NCBI GenBank assembly: GCA_015039465.1 | Contig: MU129988.1 | Span: forward strand, 381,745-445,744 | DNA: 64,000 nt | DNA from: Phlegmacium glaucopus | Lineage: Eukaryota; Basidiomycota; Agaricomycetes; Agaricales; Cortinariaceae | Direction of reading: 5' to 3' | Shown: positions 23,046 through 34,579 of the stretch, one piece after another | How positions within the stretch are numbered: the first letter of the stretch is position 1 | Layout of the letters: every line of letters starts with the position of its first letter | Position numbers and translations under genes: made by a program | The notes under the pieces: generated by a model | Database searches by the model: none | What the model was told of the DNA's origin: nothing | The model's input: the letters and a program-made list of their open reading frames with translations, nothing else

Positions 23046-24458
23046 TAATAGTAAATGGAGGCTTGTGAAGTGCTTGCGTATACTTATTCTGTATTTGCTT
23101 ACTGTGTTTCATCATGCACGAACACATATCGCGTCACGTGCTTATTAACAAGGTGACTGAACACAGAACAGTGCACTCACTCACGTCCATCGATAGTGCT
23201 CCTATCTCATTCGACGACCTTTTGGATTCAAGATGGTATCATTCTAGCATATAACGTCGTACAAAGCAAGGAAGGCATAGCAAAAGGTAACCACAAAAAC
23301 ATCATGTCCGCTGATTGAATTGAATCTCTCATAGGTCATTGAAAGCAAACATATCTGGTTCGCATCTCTGACTCGATTTCGTTATTGTAATGTGCGCAAC
23401 CGTTACGCTGCTGCCGCTCAGTAAGATGTAAATCCTCTGTTCGACACCGTTGGCTGGGTTGCTAATGAGTACATTCAAAACACAACATGATGACAATAAA
23501 ATAGTATCGGGCTCGAGCCCATCAGAACTCATTTGTGCGGTCCAGTTCCCGAGTAATATCATCAAGCGCGGCTGACTTTACACGCTGTTGCCTCGTTCAC
23601 GTTCAAGACTTTTTGTATCCATCTCCTTAAGCACTCGTCGTCATTTCAAACTGAACCACTGGCATCCATGAATTGTTTCGGAACTTTCAGGAGGTTTTTC
23701 ACCCTCACACATGTCCAGCTCCCAAGTAACATTCGTCATTCACGGCTGGCTGCCTCGTTCTATTAACACACAATTTATAGGTGTTATTCTCTTCTTAGAA
23801 CGAGGGTTGTTTTTGGTTGAGAGGCTAGGTTCGACGGATTTGGCATAAGCCGATTCTAGCTATTTTTCTAAATCTGGCGGGTCGTTGAATCATTTAAATT
23901 CCAGGGGGTCAATTCCGCCATTACACCCAGTTGAAATCGTAGGTAACAATTGGGCTTGATAACGATCTCAGATCGTCGAAGTTGGGAATCTATACATGTC
24001 GAAAGAAACAGGGTTGCGAGTATACCATGGCCGGACATTATTTTTTCATGCGGTTGCTCAGCGTTGAGTATGTAACCCATCCAAGAAAGCTAACTCTGAT
24101 AAATAAATGGTAGCAAGGACGGTAGCAACAAGTTTGCTTCGCCTGAATCCCTCCACCCTCGGCTTTCCTGATGCATACGATGCAGGCCAACCACCTCCGA
24201 TGAGCCAATAACCTTCGCCTCTGCCGCGATTACGGATCTCTTCATAAGGGCAGTAGTAGCTCCTGGGGTCGTTGGCCAACACTATGCTCTGGTGTGAAGT
24301 CAATGTTCCAATGCAGCACTCCCACAGCTCGCCGTTTATATCAGGGAATGGCTCAGCAGCATCAACTCAAAGCTCCAAGTAGGCCCATAACCTATAAATC
24401 ATCATGGGTTTTAAATATCATGTACTGAAAAACGAAACAAACAATTTGCTTATGTTGA
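23046..24458. other. 1.4-kb gene-poor stretch
   Basis: No gene is supported. Minus-strand open frames of 70-81 codons at 23329-23565, 23868-24080 and 24058-24303 overlap in different frames, and their translations show no domain. Those at 23868-24303 could be exon remnants of one decayed gene. Composition is mixed, with no strong repeat. Confidence 0.35.
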
Positions 24459-25091
24459 TTAACGAAGAAGCGCCAGAAAGCTGTAAGACGCTAAACAACC
24501 CTTCGCAGCATACAACGTCTCCTTCACTGCCTCCCAACTCGAAAACATTGTCCCCAAGCTCACGATATCCACTATTGCGATCCAGTCACTCAGTGGCAGA
24601 GCACACAAACCATTCGCCAGATAACACCCCGCATGGGAATCAAAAGCTTTATCCCTCAACTCGTCGCACGTCTTGACAGCACCCACACTTCCAGTTCCTT
24701 CAGGGATAAGTACGCTTTGCAAGCATTTCATGGTGTTCATCATCCATGACTGACCCTGCGCGGATAGCTTCGAGTGTGTGAATTTGAATTTCTCGCAGTA
24801 TTTCAGGCCATAGCCAATGGGATAGCCGATGGGTCCGCAGTGATATCGGGCCTCGAGACAGTCTGTGTAAAAGGAACAATGCCCGTATGGTGGATCTGAA
24901 CAGTCGTTCGTTGACAGTAGTGATGTCTTGAAGAGCGTTGGCAACTCCAGCTGGGTTTGAACTTCCTGGCTCTCGCAGGCGCAGGCTAGGAGCGCTATGG
25001 CAAGGATTGAGACGATGACTTGAAAGCTGAAATAAGATTGATTTTTAAAAATCGGATTTATTAGAAAACATGTGCTCTACCCTAAGTTCAT
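24459..25091 (-). CDS. Cysteine-rich secreted protein, unknown function
   Basis: Two exons (25091-25081 and 25026-24459) join in phase to 192 residues; the first exon carries only the first four codons. The N-terminus (MNLGFQVIVSILAIALLACA) is a clear signal peptide. The mature part has about ten cysteines in motifs such as DCSDPPYGHCSFYTDCLEA, YHCGPIGYPIGYGLKYCEKF and FDSHAGCYLANGLCALP. The pattern, with a conserved SHxxCY and a GLCxLP segment, recurs in small secreted proteins of basidiomycetes. I know no biochemical role. The disulfide-rich architecture suggests an extracellular, protease-resistant protein. The intron in the signal-peptide region is typical of such genes. Confidence 0.78.
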
Positions 25092-25387
25092 GATGAAAGT
25101 GTCCTTGCTAGTTGAACGTTGAATATCGAATGTTTGAATGTTCAAACACGCCTTCAGCTTCAACTCGCGTAAGATGAATAGCACAAACTAATTGAAAAGG
25201 AAGGTCAAACTTGGTCGGAACGCCGCTAGTCTCCTAAAACAGACCTAATGATAATGTGATGACAATCGATCACTACTATATAAGAACGCCGCAGTGCCGC
25301 CCACCACATGCCTCCACATGCCGCTGACTGTCATTTCAAATTTCTCTGTGGTGAGACTTGGTCATACCCCTCTTGAATTAGTACCAC

Positions 25388-26606
25388 ATGTCTGCCCAAA
25401 TATTTCCTCTTGAAATACTTGACCTCTTCATCGATGAACTCGGGTCGGCCACCGAAGACCCGCAGTCGCGAGCAGCATTGTTGGCTTGTACCTTAGTAAA
25501 CAGACAATTCTATCATCAAGCAAGTTCTCATATCTTCTCATCCCTCTTGATCCCTATGCGTCGCCCCCAACGCCTGAATGCTTTACTTGATATCATGAAC
25601 TCCAATCCCGATATCGCTCAACATATACGCTCGCTCATATTGGAGATTCGGGTCTTACACATGGATATGGATGCTAAGGATATATGTGCCCTCTTACGGC
25701 AGCTATGTCGCCTACGAAAATTCAAATGGGTTGCGCACGGTTTTCTCCATTTTACCTGGGTAAACGACAACCTCGCGTTATCCATTGCGAATCTCTGCAC
25801 CGCTCTGACAGAGCACCGTTTCGAGGAGAATCTTATAGACTTCGCGTTATTCCTCCCTGCATGCCATCTAGAATCACTTACTCTCATCGATAAATGGTGT
25901 GAGAATATAAGATCCAAAAGACTGTCAGATTCACTCCTTCCGTTGAAGAGGCTGAAATTTCCGTGTTCAATGTGGTTTGACGAAGAATTAGAGATGGCCA
26001 CAACAATCATGACCCGTGCAGCTCCGACATTGACCACCCTTATTTTATCTACGGGGTTGGAAGGGGACGCTCAATGTAAATTTCCTAATTCCCTGGTTTT
26101 AACCCTTGATTTTATCCCTCTACATAGATGGTTTCCCGAGTCTCAATTCCATCGTCTTCCCAGTACTACAATCCATCCAGATATCATGCATATCAACACT
26201 TCCGGTCTGTGTTAACATGTTCAGTCCTTTCGTATCCCAATTCCTCGACTATTCCGCACCGATGGTCAACCGGATCCAAATCGAATTTATCGGATTCAGG
26301 GGAATTTTCCAAGTAGATCAACCTTTCGTATTCCACCCAGCCGAAGGATGGTCGTCCATCGACGAAATATTATCAAGTCCAAAATATCCAGCTCTCAAGA
26401 CCCTCGATCTTACCTTTGAAGAGAGAAATGGTACTGCTCGCCATGTCCAGAGCGTGACTTCGGAATTGAATGTCAAGAGCTCAACTAGGACGTTTGTCAA
26501 CGAGAACCTTCCGGCTTTGTCGTCTCGCAGTCAGATCGAATGGAAGATTGGGCCTGATGATTTAGAACCGCTAGAAATTTACGTAGGAATTCGTTTCAAC
26601 CTCTAG
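25388..26606 (+). CDS. F-box-like protein, basidiomycete type
   Basis: Two exons (25388-26075 and 26128-26606) join in phase to 388 residues. The N-terminus IFPLEILDLFIDELGS...LLACTLVNRQFYHQASSHIF fits the degenerate F-box common in Agaricomycetes (LPxEIxxxIID...LxxCxLVxRxW). It is followed by about 340 residues of LRR-like, leucine-rich sequence, with repeated LxxLxL patterns. Such proteins are presumed SCF ubiquitin-ligase adaptors, but these species carry very many copies, mostly uncharacterised, and no partner can be named. The product length and the single intron are typical. No frameshift was seen. Confidence 0.72.
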
Positions 26607-27103
26607 ATTTATGGTTTTTGTTCTCGACCCAGTGGGCCAGTGTTGCAGTGCTGGTTGAGGAAAAGTTAACACAGTTTCTGGTAATTGTTCCCAATTCAAG
26701 TAATTAAAGAACAGTCAAGGAAATTGTAGACTCGCCTCCAGTCTCCATAGGTTCAACTACTTGTTTTAGGTAGAAATATAGTGATTTGACGGATTCTTAA
26801 AATGGACAACGGAACGGGGCCTGATTGAACCTATGGATGACATTTTGTACTTGATTCAGAGAGAGCGACCGATTGCTTTAGGTGGGTAAATGATTAAGGT
26901 CGCCCTTCCTAGAAGGATGGATAATAATTTAATATTAAGTACTGACTTCGCAGATACCGCCCATGTGCATGGACAGTGATCATTTGACTGGTCATAATAT
27001 ATAGTAAGTCAAGTGTAAAGAGTTCAGACTTCTCTGCCCCTACTCAGTAACATCCTATCTATTTTATTCAATCTTTCGAAACAAAACAAAAAAACGAACG
27101 CCT
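26607..27103. other. Convergent intergenic stretch
   Basis: This 497-nt gap lies between the 3' ends of an F-box gene (+) and the arginyl-tRNA synthetase gene (-). It is AT-rich, and I see no open frame or repeat of note. Confidence 0.5.
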
Positions 27104-29203
27104 TCACATCCTTTCCAAAGGTCGAATGCTCAACAACCGCATCGCGGCACCCAGCACTTCCCTAGCGCACTCGTACAAAAACATCTTCGCCCTCGCCTTC
27201 TCCTCGTCTTCTTCTCCTTTAACTATAACCACATCCCATGCACTCGAAATGACATGTGCTAACCTAAACGCAAACGTCACAACTCCACTCGGCTCATGCG
27301 TCTTCAAGGCAACCTTTACTACGTCAGGGTAGGTGCCTAAGAGGAACGCAAGTTCTCGAGCGTGGGGGTAGCTATCGAGGGCAGCAAACTTGACGGCGGA
27401 GGGTGATGGCAGGGGGAGGAGGTGTGGGTTTTTGCGACCGATCGAAGCGACTCGAACGTGTGCGTATTGGAGGTAAGGACCTGTATCGCCTTCGAAGGAC
27501 TTCATACGATCCCAGTTAAATGTATAGTTGTTGATTCTAGAGACCAGAAAAATATTCCGATGTCAGAATCAAATCTACATAGCATTTTTGAGAGGTTATA
27601 ATAAAAACCTTACCGCTTGGCAGCCATATCCTGGATTTTCACGCCTGTAATCCCAATATTCAGACTCGTCTCTTCTGGGTTTTCAACCGCGTTATACTTA
27701 TCCTCGTTCTTCATCATCTGTTCATGCATGACATGTCCAGCCTCTTTGATAATCTCCTCCAAAAAGACTACAGTGCCCTTCCTAGTGCTCATACCTTGTA
27801 CGAGGCCGTAGTTGATGTGGACCATGGTTTTTGCCCAGGGATAACCCATGAGCTCGAGGACTTTGAAGAATTGGGAGAGATGAAGATCTTGTTGGGAAGA
27901 AACGACATAGATCATTTTGTCGAACGCATATTTTTCGTATCGTTCGATTGCACCGCCAATATCACGGGTAAGGTAAATGGAAGTCCCATCTATAAAGCGT
28001 AGGAATAAGGGATATAGTGAGAAAAAGGAAAGGGAAACAAGGAGAAGAATGTCCCTACCTTTTTTCCTGACAACCGCCTTACCCAACTTCCATTTCTCCA
28101 AGTCCACCAATTTCGCCCCTTCTGTATCGCTAATCAACCCCATTTCATCCAGTTTCTCCAATGCTCGGTCCATGCTCTCTTTACTGACCATACTCTCCCC
28201 CGTATAGACATCGAATTTGACATTCAGTCGCTCATATTCCTGTTCATATTTTTTCACACTCATCTCCCTCCACACTCGCCAATTATTCAAAGCGCTCTCG
28301 TCACCGTCTTCCATCCGCTTGAACCATTTGGCAGCTTCTACTTTAACAGATGCATCGTTTTCAGCGTCCTTGTTAACTTTGACATACACATCGAAAAGAT
28401 GTTTAATGGCGTCTTTTTCCAGTTCTGATTGGGAGCCATATTTCTCGTAGCCTGTTGCGATCAGACCGAACTGTAGATAATGTCGGTTCATATTGTTTTG
28501 AAAAAAAAGTCAACAATGGAGCCATGAAGAAGACGGTATGCTTACCTGGGTACCCCAATCGCCTAGATAATTCATTGAAACAACATCCCACCCGGACGCT
28601 TTGTACAAGTTGACCAAAAAAGCACCAATGATAGTACTCCTCAAATGACCAACGTGAAAGTTTTTGGCGATATTGGGAGAGGAATACTCGATGATGACTT
28701 TCTTCCCTACTCCTAGCTTGTTGGAGCCGTAAGACGGGACAGGAGACTGCGTGTGAGTATACACTTGGGTAAGAACTTGTCGAATCATGTTGGAGGTGTT
28801 GACACGGAAATGGAGGAAGGATTTATCGAGGACTATGGATTCAATCCATTCATCAGGTTTGAACTAAGACAAGGAAACTACTGTCAGTGATGATACAGAT
28901 GAAAAAGATAGGTATCTATGACTCGAATCGCGAAACGGTAGGATCGTTCTCGTGGCGACCTACTTTATCAATTACTTGTTTCGCGATCTCATCCACTTTT
29001 CCCGGGAGTCTAAATCGTGGCAAAGCAACAGTGAAATCCTCTCCTTTCTTTCCGTAATCTACACCCGAAAACGCCTGATCCAAGGTCAAGGGTAGAGATT
29101 CAGACAGTCGCTTAGCAATGGCTATCCTGAAGGAATCCAATATCGCTGAAGAAGGGTCTGTATCTGGTACAGATGGCAGCTCTGGCATCTGGGAAGCGTC
29201 CAT
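27104..29203 (-). CDS. Arginyl-tRNA synthetase
   Basis: The ATG at 29203-29201 gives [13 protein letters not shown]. The class I synthetase charges tRNA-Arg with arginine. Visible landmarks are the HIGH-type signature in [27 protein letters not shown], the [14 protein letters not shown] block, and [19 protein letters not shown], which holds the degenerate KMSKS loop. The C-terminal anticodon-binding helices end [25 protein letters not shown], as expected. About seven exons and 600 residues match fungal cytosolic ArgRS. The open frame continues upstream of the ATG, without a stop, for more than 60 codons and contains a CTG in strong context at 29317, 38 codons upstream (separate entry). It is therefore likely to make both cytosolic and mitochondrial enzyme. 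It is transcribed divergently from the F-box gene at 29443. Confidence 0.92.
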
Positions 29204-29314
29204 CCTGTTTGTTAATTTGTAAGTGATAAACCTAGATTTTGTGCGGATTAATAATTTGGTGGTTGGTGAATACCAGGTGCGTATGGAAAGAGATGTGAAA
29301 AGACGGAGAGAGGC

Positions 29315-29317
29315 CAG
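29315..29317 (-). promoter_or_regulatory. Candidate CTG start for a mitochondrial ArgRS isoform
   Basis: On the minus strand, CTG lies 38 codons upstream of and in frame with the ArgRS ATG, with A at -3 and G at +4 (AAGCTGG), the best Kozak context for a near-cognate start. The 38 added residues contain five Arg, three Lys, many Ser/Leu/Thr and no Asp or Glu, as in mitochondrial import signals. No upstream ATG occurs in this frame. Confidence 0.5.
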
Positions 29318-29442
29318 CTTTGCTGATAATCGAGTCAAAATCGAGTCAATCGGAGTCAAGCACTGATTATATAAGCGATGGTTATTTAATAATAACTTCG
29401 GACTATCATGACATACCAACCCCTATCTGACTCTTAACGAAA

Positions 29443-30630
29443 ATGTCCATAACAATCCGATCCCAGGCCCGTTGTCTTGACTTCCCTCAAGAACTCTCTG
29501 CTCATGTCTTCGAATTTGAAACTCTTCGAAATGACGCTTCGTCTTTGAAACATTGTAGCCTTGTCTGCAGAGCCTGGCTTCATGCCGCCCGAACTCACCT
29601 CTTCCGTCAGGTTATTCTCACACCGAATAATATCGACCCCTTCACAATCCTCATAATTGACTCGCGCTCCACTGTTATTCCACACGTTAGAAAGTTGGAA
29701 CTAAGGAGGATCGACTGTTCAAATAGTAGACTCCTTGCCAACTTCGCGTCTACGCTCACACACCTTCATTTGCGCGACAAGGCGTTTCGTACTTTCATCG
29801 ACATTCTTGATATCATATGTTCATTCCCGTACCTGCAATCTGTCGCGCTTGATGAATTGACGGTAGAAACGAGCTCTGTGACAAAATCAACTTGTATCCA
29901 GAATAAAGCTCTACCTTCCTCCGTCAACAGCGTGCGTTGCAGAGGTGGATGCCTACGAACATTTCTATTATGGTTGTTACACCACGACAACATACCGAAA
30001 TTATCTAACCTCGATGTTGGCCCCATCGGAGAAGAGAACATTTTTGAGATTGGAAAGTACCTGGCTTATGTTGGTCCAGCCATGAAACATCTCTCGTTTT
30101 CTTTCGATTTTAGTCACAATACACACATATGTGGTCTCCAAGTCTTTGAGACACAACCCTTACCGACGGCTTCATATGCGAAAACCAGGGCACCTTCGTC
30201 TCTTTCAATCGCCGAACGTTACAAGGCGCTTTTCGGGCTCGATGTATGCCCTAATTTAGCGTCCCTCACTGGTCTACAATCTCTTCGACTCGACGACTTT
30301 ATACATTTCGAAGATCATATGCAAGGTGGCGCTTTGGTCTGGGGTCCCAGAATAATCGCATCCAGCAGCGCGGCGGCGGCGGAGCTTCGAGAGGTGGTTT
30401 TGGGTGTCTCAGTTCGACAGGCTGGTGAAGTCGACAAATTCAACATACGCTGGGAATTTTTGGATGAGACATTCACCAATATGGATGGACCCTATGCAAA
30501 CTTGGTCTCCCTTAAATTCCAGATAACAGGGACAGTGAACCTGGATGGAATCACAAGCCTTATCCGTTCAAGGCTGCCTGGTTGCGAAGAGCGGGGTCTC
30601 CTGCAATTTTTCAGAGAGAACTACTACTAG
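29443..30630 (+). CDS. F-box protein
   Basis: This is a single intronless exon of 395 codons. The N-terminal F-box reads CLDFPQELSAHVFEFETLRN then SLVCRAWLHAARTHLFRQV, a good match to the fungal F-box (LPxEL...CSLVCRxW...ARxxLFRxV). The rest is leucine-rich with LRR-like spacing (VRKLELRRIDCSN, LTHLHLRDKAF), the usual substrate-recognition part of an SCF ubiquitin-ligase adaptor. The substrate is unknown. It is transcribed divergently from the ArgRS gene with only 239 nt between the two ATGs, so the promoters overlap. The ATG is the first in-frame Met. Confidence 0.8.
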   Translation: MSITIRSQARCLDFPQELSAHVFEFETLRNDASSLKHCSLVCRAWLHAARTHLFRQVILTPNNIDPFTILIIDSRSTVIPHVRKLELRRIDCSNSRLLANFASTLTHLHLRDKAFRTFIDILDIICSFPYLQSVALDELTVETSSVTKSTCIQNKALPSSVNSVRCRGGCLRTFLLWLLHHDNIPKLSNLDVGPIGEENIFEIGKYLAYVGPAMKHLSFSFDFSHNTHICGLQVFETQPLPTASYAKTRAPSSLSIAERYKALFGLDVCPNLASLTGLQSLRLDDFIHFEDHMQGGALVWGPRIIASSSAAAAELREVVLGVSVRQAGEVDKFNIRWEFLDETFTNMDGPYANLVSLKFQITGTVNLDGITSLIRSRLPGCEERGLLQFFRENYY

Positions 30631-32313
30631 TAAGGCACATCTTTCTATCTCTCATAAGATAGGATACCTTCGTACTAAGAATCTATTTACGCTACTACTA
30701 AAGTAAAGTCGTGCAGTATCATACGCTAGTGGCAACAAAACTCCACCTTAACTCCATTTTCTCGCACCCGGGCCGCGCGGTCCCTTATGGGTGTTCAAAT
30801 TTCTGTGGCGTCGACAAGGGGGCACCAGGATCGAAATGCCGGACCGGTACCTGGTTAGTTAGTCCAGCCGGAGGCCCCGAAAAAAAAAAAGGACTTCACC
30901 AGAACAAGGGTTTAAAACATCAATTTGAAGCTATTAAGGCCTTACTACATGCATAAGATGTGCAGAAATGAGTTTCTCTAGTAGCATAGGTCTGGTGTAG
31001 GTAGATAAGACTGTAATATTCATATTTTATGGGTGATCACACTATTTACAACCAGTATCTATAGGCAATTTGAAATGCACTGAATATCCCTTCACCCAGG
31101 TACTTGATGGTTGATCAGGTGGCACAATCAAATGTAATCAGTCTGGCTGTGAAACTCAATGGGTAAGTACCACATTATCAAGTAGGATTGTGCTGCATTA
31201 CTTACCTGAGATGTTAGTATCACCTCTAATACCTAGAGTTGGAGCCCCAGAATTAGGTTTGCAACTGCTTGCGAGGTGTCTTCTGAGGCAAGGGGAGGCA
31301 AGCGAGCACGGAGGTGAGGATAGGATGACGTCATATTGCCATATATAGATGCGTGCCTGATTACATAAGTTAGTTAGTCCACCCAAAGTTGTTGCAAAGT
31401 TGGCTTAAAAAATAAATCGACCCCGGGTATTTTTTTTTGATCCCGGTGCCCCCTTGGGCGTCGATGTCGAACCCTTGATAGGGTTGATTTGACATGTAAT
31501 TGCTAGCTGTGTATGAAGAGGTGTCGGGGTGATTGAAAGATTGAGCAGGTATGTTGTTAATGACCGGGTTGTTGAGGTGAGTGGGGAAACCACCAGGTTT
31601 GAATTTGAAGATTGATCAGACGCGTGAGTACTAATGGGACATGCGTCGCTGCCATTGTAACGGCGAGCAGGAAGGCGTTGTTATAAAACCCAAGTCATGT
31701 AATGGGTGTTTAAATAAGTAATGTATTCGTATGATCGATTCCCCTTTGGATAACTTGAAACAAATTTCGTACGCTAGTGTTCCTTAAAGTTATGCTCTAC
31801 CGATGATACATATCAAGGAGGATGGGGTGAGGCTGCCCAGCAGTGTATTGGAGGGTAGAGAGTTCAGGCCAAACATAATGAGGAAAAAAGAAACGTTGAG
31901 CGTTATATATTTTGAAGGTGCCATTTTGTCGTACCAATTATATAAACTCAGTTTTCAGAAGTTTCCTTTGTCAAATGCTTCGAGGAAGCAGAGTTTAGCC
32001 AGTGATTATGTAACCACATTAAGGCTTCTCCTAGACAGACTGCTGAAAATTTCTCAAGCTCGAAAGTTATCGAATACATATTGCCATGGGCCGTTGAACC
32101 GGGTACCACGAAATTATCTTTGTAACTCTATGTCGTTGGAAAATAAAAATGACCGACAGAAGTAAGGATGTCATCAGTTCAAGTAACATCCCGAGTTGAA
32201 ATCTGCTTTCTATCGCTTGTTGCCCCTAGATTCGCAGCAATGTATGAATTACGCCTGATTTGGGGACAAATGCCGTCGAAGAATTGAACGAATATTAGAT
32301 TAAAACGTTAATT
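30631..32313. other. 1.7-kb stretch with repeats but no confident gene
   Basis: This stretch contains an inverted repeat pair (separate entry, 30810-31468) and a plus-strand 120-codon open frame at 31803-32165 whose translation shows no known domain and begins ATG-ATA-CAT. No supported gene. The last part probably holds the 3' UTR of COX16. Confidence 0.4.
30810..31468. repeat. Inverted repeat pair sharing an AAGGGGGCACC core
   Basis: The segment near 30810-30835 (GTCGACAAGGGGGCACCAG) recurs in reverse orientation near 31440-31468 as CGATGCCCAAGGGGGCACCG when read on the other strand. Both can be read as K-G-A-P-G-S-K. Each copy is followed outwards by GATC and an A-rich run. The arms are about 20-30 nt and imperfect. 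They could be the ends of a degraded short transposon of roughly 650 nt. No target-site duplication could be recognised. Confidence 0.4.
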
Positions 32314-32815
32314 TCAAGGCTCTTTCGCTGGAGGTTCTGTAGGCGGAACACCCCAATCTGGCAGGCCCTTAGGTCGCTGGATGCGCTTTGGTTCCCAATC
32401 CTCATCGGCTGCAGCACTTAACCGCTGTCCAATAGTAAGAATGCAAAGTAACAAGAGAGAAAAGAGGAACCAAAAAACGCAACGAAATACTCCTCCCGAA
32501 TATCGAATTTCTTCCTATTCTTATCCAAATTTAACTCTTGTTCTTTTGACATCTAGAAAGAAAACATGTCGGGGAAGGCAATGAATGAAAGATCTTTTCG
32601 CGAAGATAAAGAATAAAAACTAGATCGAATAATGATTTTCTCACATGCTTTACTTTCTGGTCATGTAGATCGTACCGCGTTTGAGTGAATGGTGTGAGTC
32701 CATATGACGCAGCAACCATAAGTAGTACGAATGGGATACCGAATAGACTTGGATGTTTCTTGAGGGCTTGGTTTATTGAGTGTTTATGCAGTGGTCGTGA
32801 AGAAAAGATAGTCAT
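32314..32815 (-). CDS. COX16: Cytochrome c oxidase assembly protein Cox16
   Basis: Three exons (32815-32645, 32552-32484, 32424-32314) join in phase to 116 residues. A single transmembrane helix follows a basic N-terminus: LKKHPSLFGIPFVLLMVAAS then YGLTPFTQTRYDLHDQKV. The hallmark C-terminal block ELNLDKNRKKFDIREEYFRL and EDWEPKRIQRPKG match yeast and human Cox16. The protein sits in the mitochondrial inner membrane with its C-terminus in the intermembrane space and helps assemble the Cox1/Cox2 module of complex IV. Length and topology are those of the family. No anomalies. Confidence 0.92.
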
Positions 32816-33060
32816 TTCTCTCCACTCGATAGAGCATATGCGTGGTTCGTTCCGCCGTTCTTCTGCCGGTGAATGTTTGGCTGATTTTGGAGCTCCGCTA
32901 ACCCGGGATCAATTGGTTCAGTCTTAGTGGTATCGCTTCAATTGCCATTCAACAATTGTCGAATTGCAGGTCTTGATTGTAAAGGTCGTCTTTTTATCTC
33001 TGATCGTGCACATCTCGTGTTTTATTTTCACCAAATTGTTGGTAGTTTGAAGGAAGCAGA

Positions 33061-33590
33061 GTTGGGGGGCTCAAGGTAAACTATTTCTTCTACTCGAGTT
33101 GGCGGAAGGCTCCCACCGAGCAGGTAAACGTCGGTGTTTTTTGTTAGTTTTATTCTCTAGAAAGAAATCACTAACAGGATGTTTGCATTTACAAGAAGTC
33201 GGCCGAGAATATGGTGCTACCACCGGTCGCCGCAGGCAATGCGGATGGCTGGACCTTGTTGTTCTCAAACACTCATGTATGATAAACGGCTACGACAATC
33301 TGAACTTCACCAAACTTGATATTCTTGACCAACTTCCAGAAATCGAAGTGGGAGTCAAATATAAGGTAGATGGAAAAGAATCGACCGGGTCCCAGCTCAG
33401 AATGCAATATTTTTGGCTAGTCGGAGGATTACTGATGCCTGTTGAACCTAGCCGACTTGGAGCTTCCTTGGAAAGGTTGAAGTAGAATATGTCACACTTC
33501 CCGGATGGAATCCTCGATCGAAAAAATAACGTCGTAAGATGCATTGCCAGACAATTGCAAGAATACGTCGAATTCATAGAAGATTCGTCA
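33061..33590 (+). pseudogene. Broken adenylosuccinate synthetase (ADE12-like) fragment
   Basis: Translation of the stretch from about 33170 to 33380 gives [39 protein letters not shown] and [20 protein letters not shown], an unmistakable piece of the C-terminal half of adenylosuccinate synthetase (IMP + Asp + GTP to adenylosuccinate). Upstream, TRVGG...PTEQ-like codons are followed by a GT-AG intron of 37 nt (33124-33160) with the frame shifted. After 33380 the reading frame shifts and VEYVTLPGW appears near 33484, with stops soon after. The N-terminal GTP-binding part and the C-terminal end are missing. Because an intron is retained, the copy arose by DNA duplication rather than retroposition. 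No intact gene for this enzyme lies in the window. Confidence 0.8.
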
Positions 33591-34579
33591 TTCTCTGAGC
33601 TTAGTTTCTTGCCAAAAAAACTATCAAGATTGCCGTGTTTGGTTGGTAACTAGAGGCATGCCAACTTCCTGAAGATATATACCAGGACTCGGATATCTGT
33701 TCTAACTTCTCTCCCAGGCGCCAGCGCAGTGCACAACCTCCGCAGTCAGGATAATCAACCAAACGGATTGAGGAACAGCCTACGCTACTCAATGGTGACT
33801 AGTCCTCTGGTAAGATCTTAGGAGCAAGAGTACGGTGTGGACAAGAACAGCCTGTGCAAATCCTGCTTGCCGTAACTTCAAGTTTTTACCAATCCAAAAA
33901 ATGTGTCAAAATTCTCATAACTCCGCTATGCATGACCATGGTCAAAAAGAAAGGATTTTGGCCTCCGGCGGGACCGTTTGGTTCAGGTACATCAGGCTCG
34001 ATGTACAGGCAGACATTGAGTATTTTGGGACCGGTACCATTTTCAGTGACCCTCAAATCTTTATGTGAAATGAGAGTGCATGCATAAATGCCTATGGTCG
34101 CGCCTCGGGCCATGCATTAGGGGGGTTTCGACTGTACATCAACTGTACATTCATTTTTGCCTGTTGGTCTGTATTTATAATCAAATGATTTTATACCAAA
34201 GAACCCCAAATACTTCTTCACTAGAGTACGGTATGCACTGGCTGGTCTGTCCTCCAATACTCAGGGGGTCGCAGCATATGCACAGCATGTAAAAACACAG
34301 CAAGACCATAGGCTCCAGCATTCCCTTTGGGACAACTGTCAACGACTCTCAACGCGGGCCGCAGTTTACCTGATACACAAAGTCGGTCCCTCGATGCTTA
34401 ACATTTCGCTGTCCTACTGTCATAGAGCGCAGCTCAACTACTTCCAAATGGCCAGCATACTTGTTAAAGTACAAATGAGGCTGTATACCGATCCGCTATC
34501 AGTGGGTCACTCTTGACTATAAAGCTTCTCTTGAGTCTCGTTGTATTTCCCCTACTACCTCCCGAACCATATTTTGGCC
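33591..34579. other. Gene-poor stretch upstream of the RTA1 gene
   Basis: Short open frames at 33835-34113 on both strands overlap one another and lack recognisable domains. The last 100 nt before 34580 should carry the promoter of the RTA1-like gene (ACTATAAAGCT near 34516 is a TATA-like site). Confidence 0.4.
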
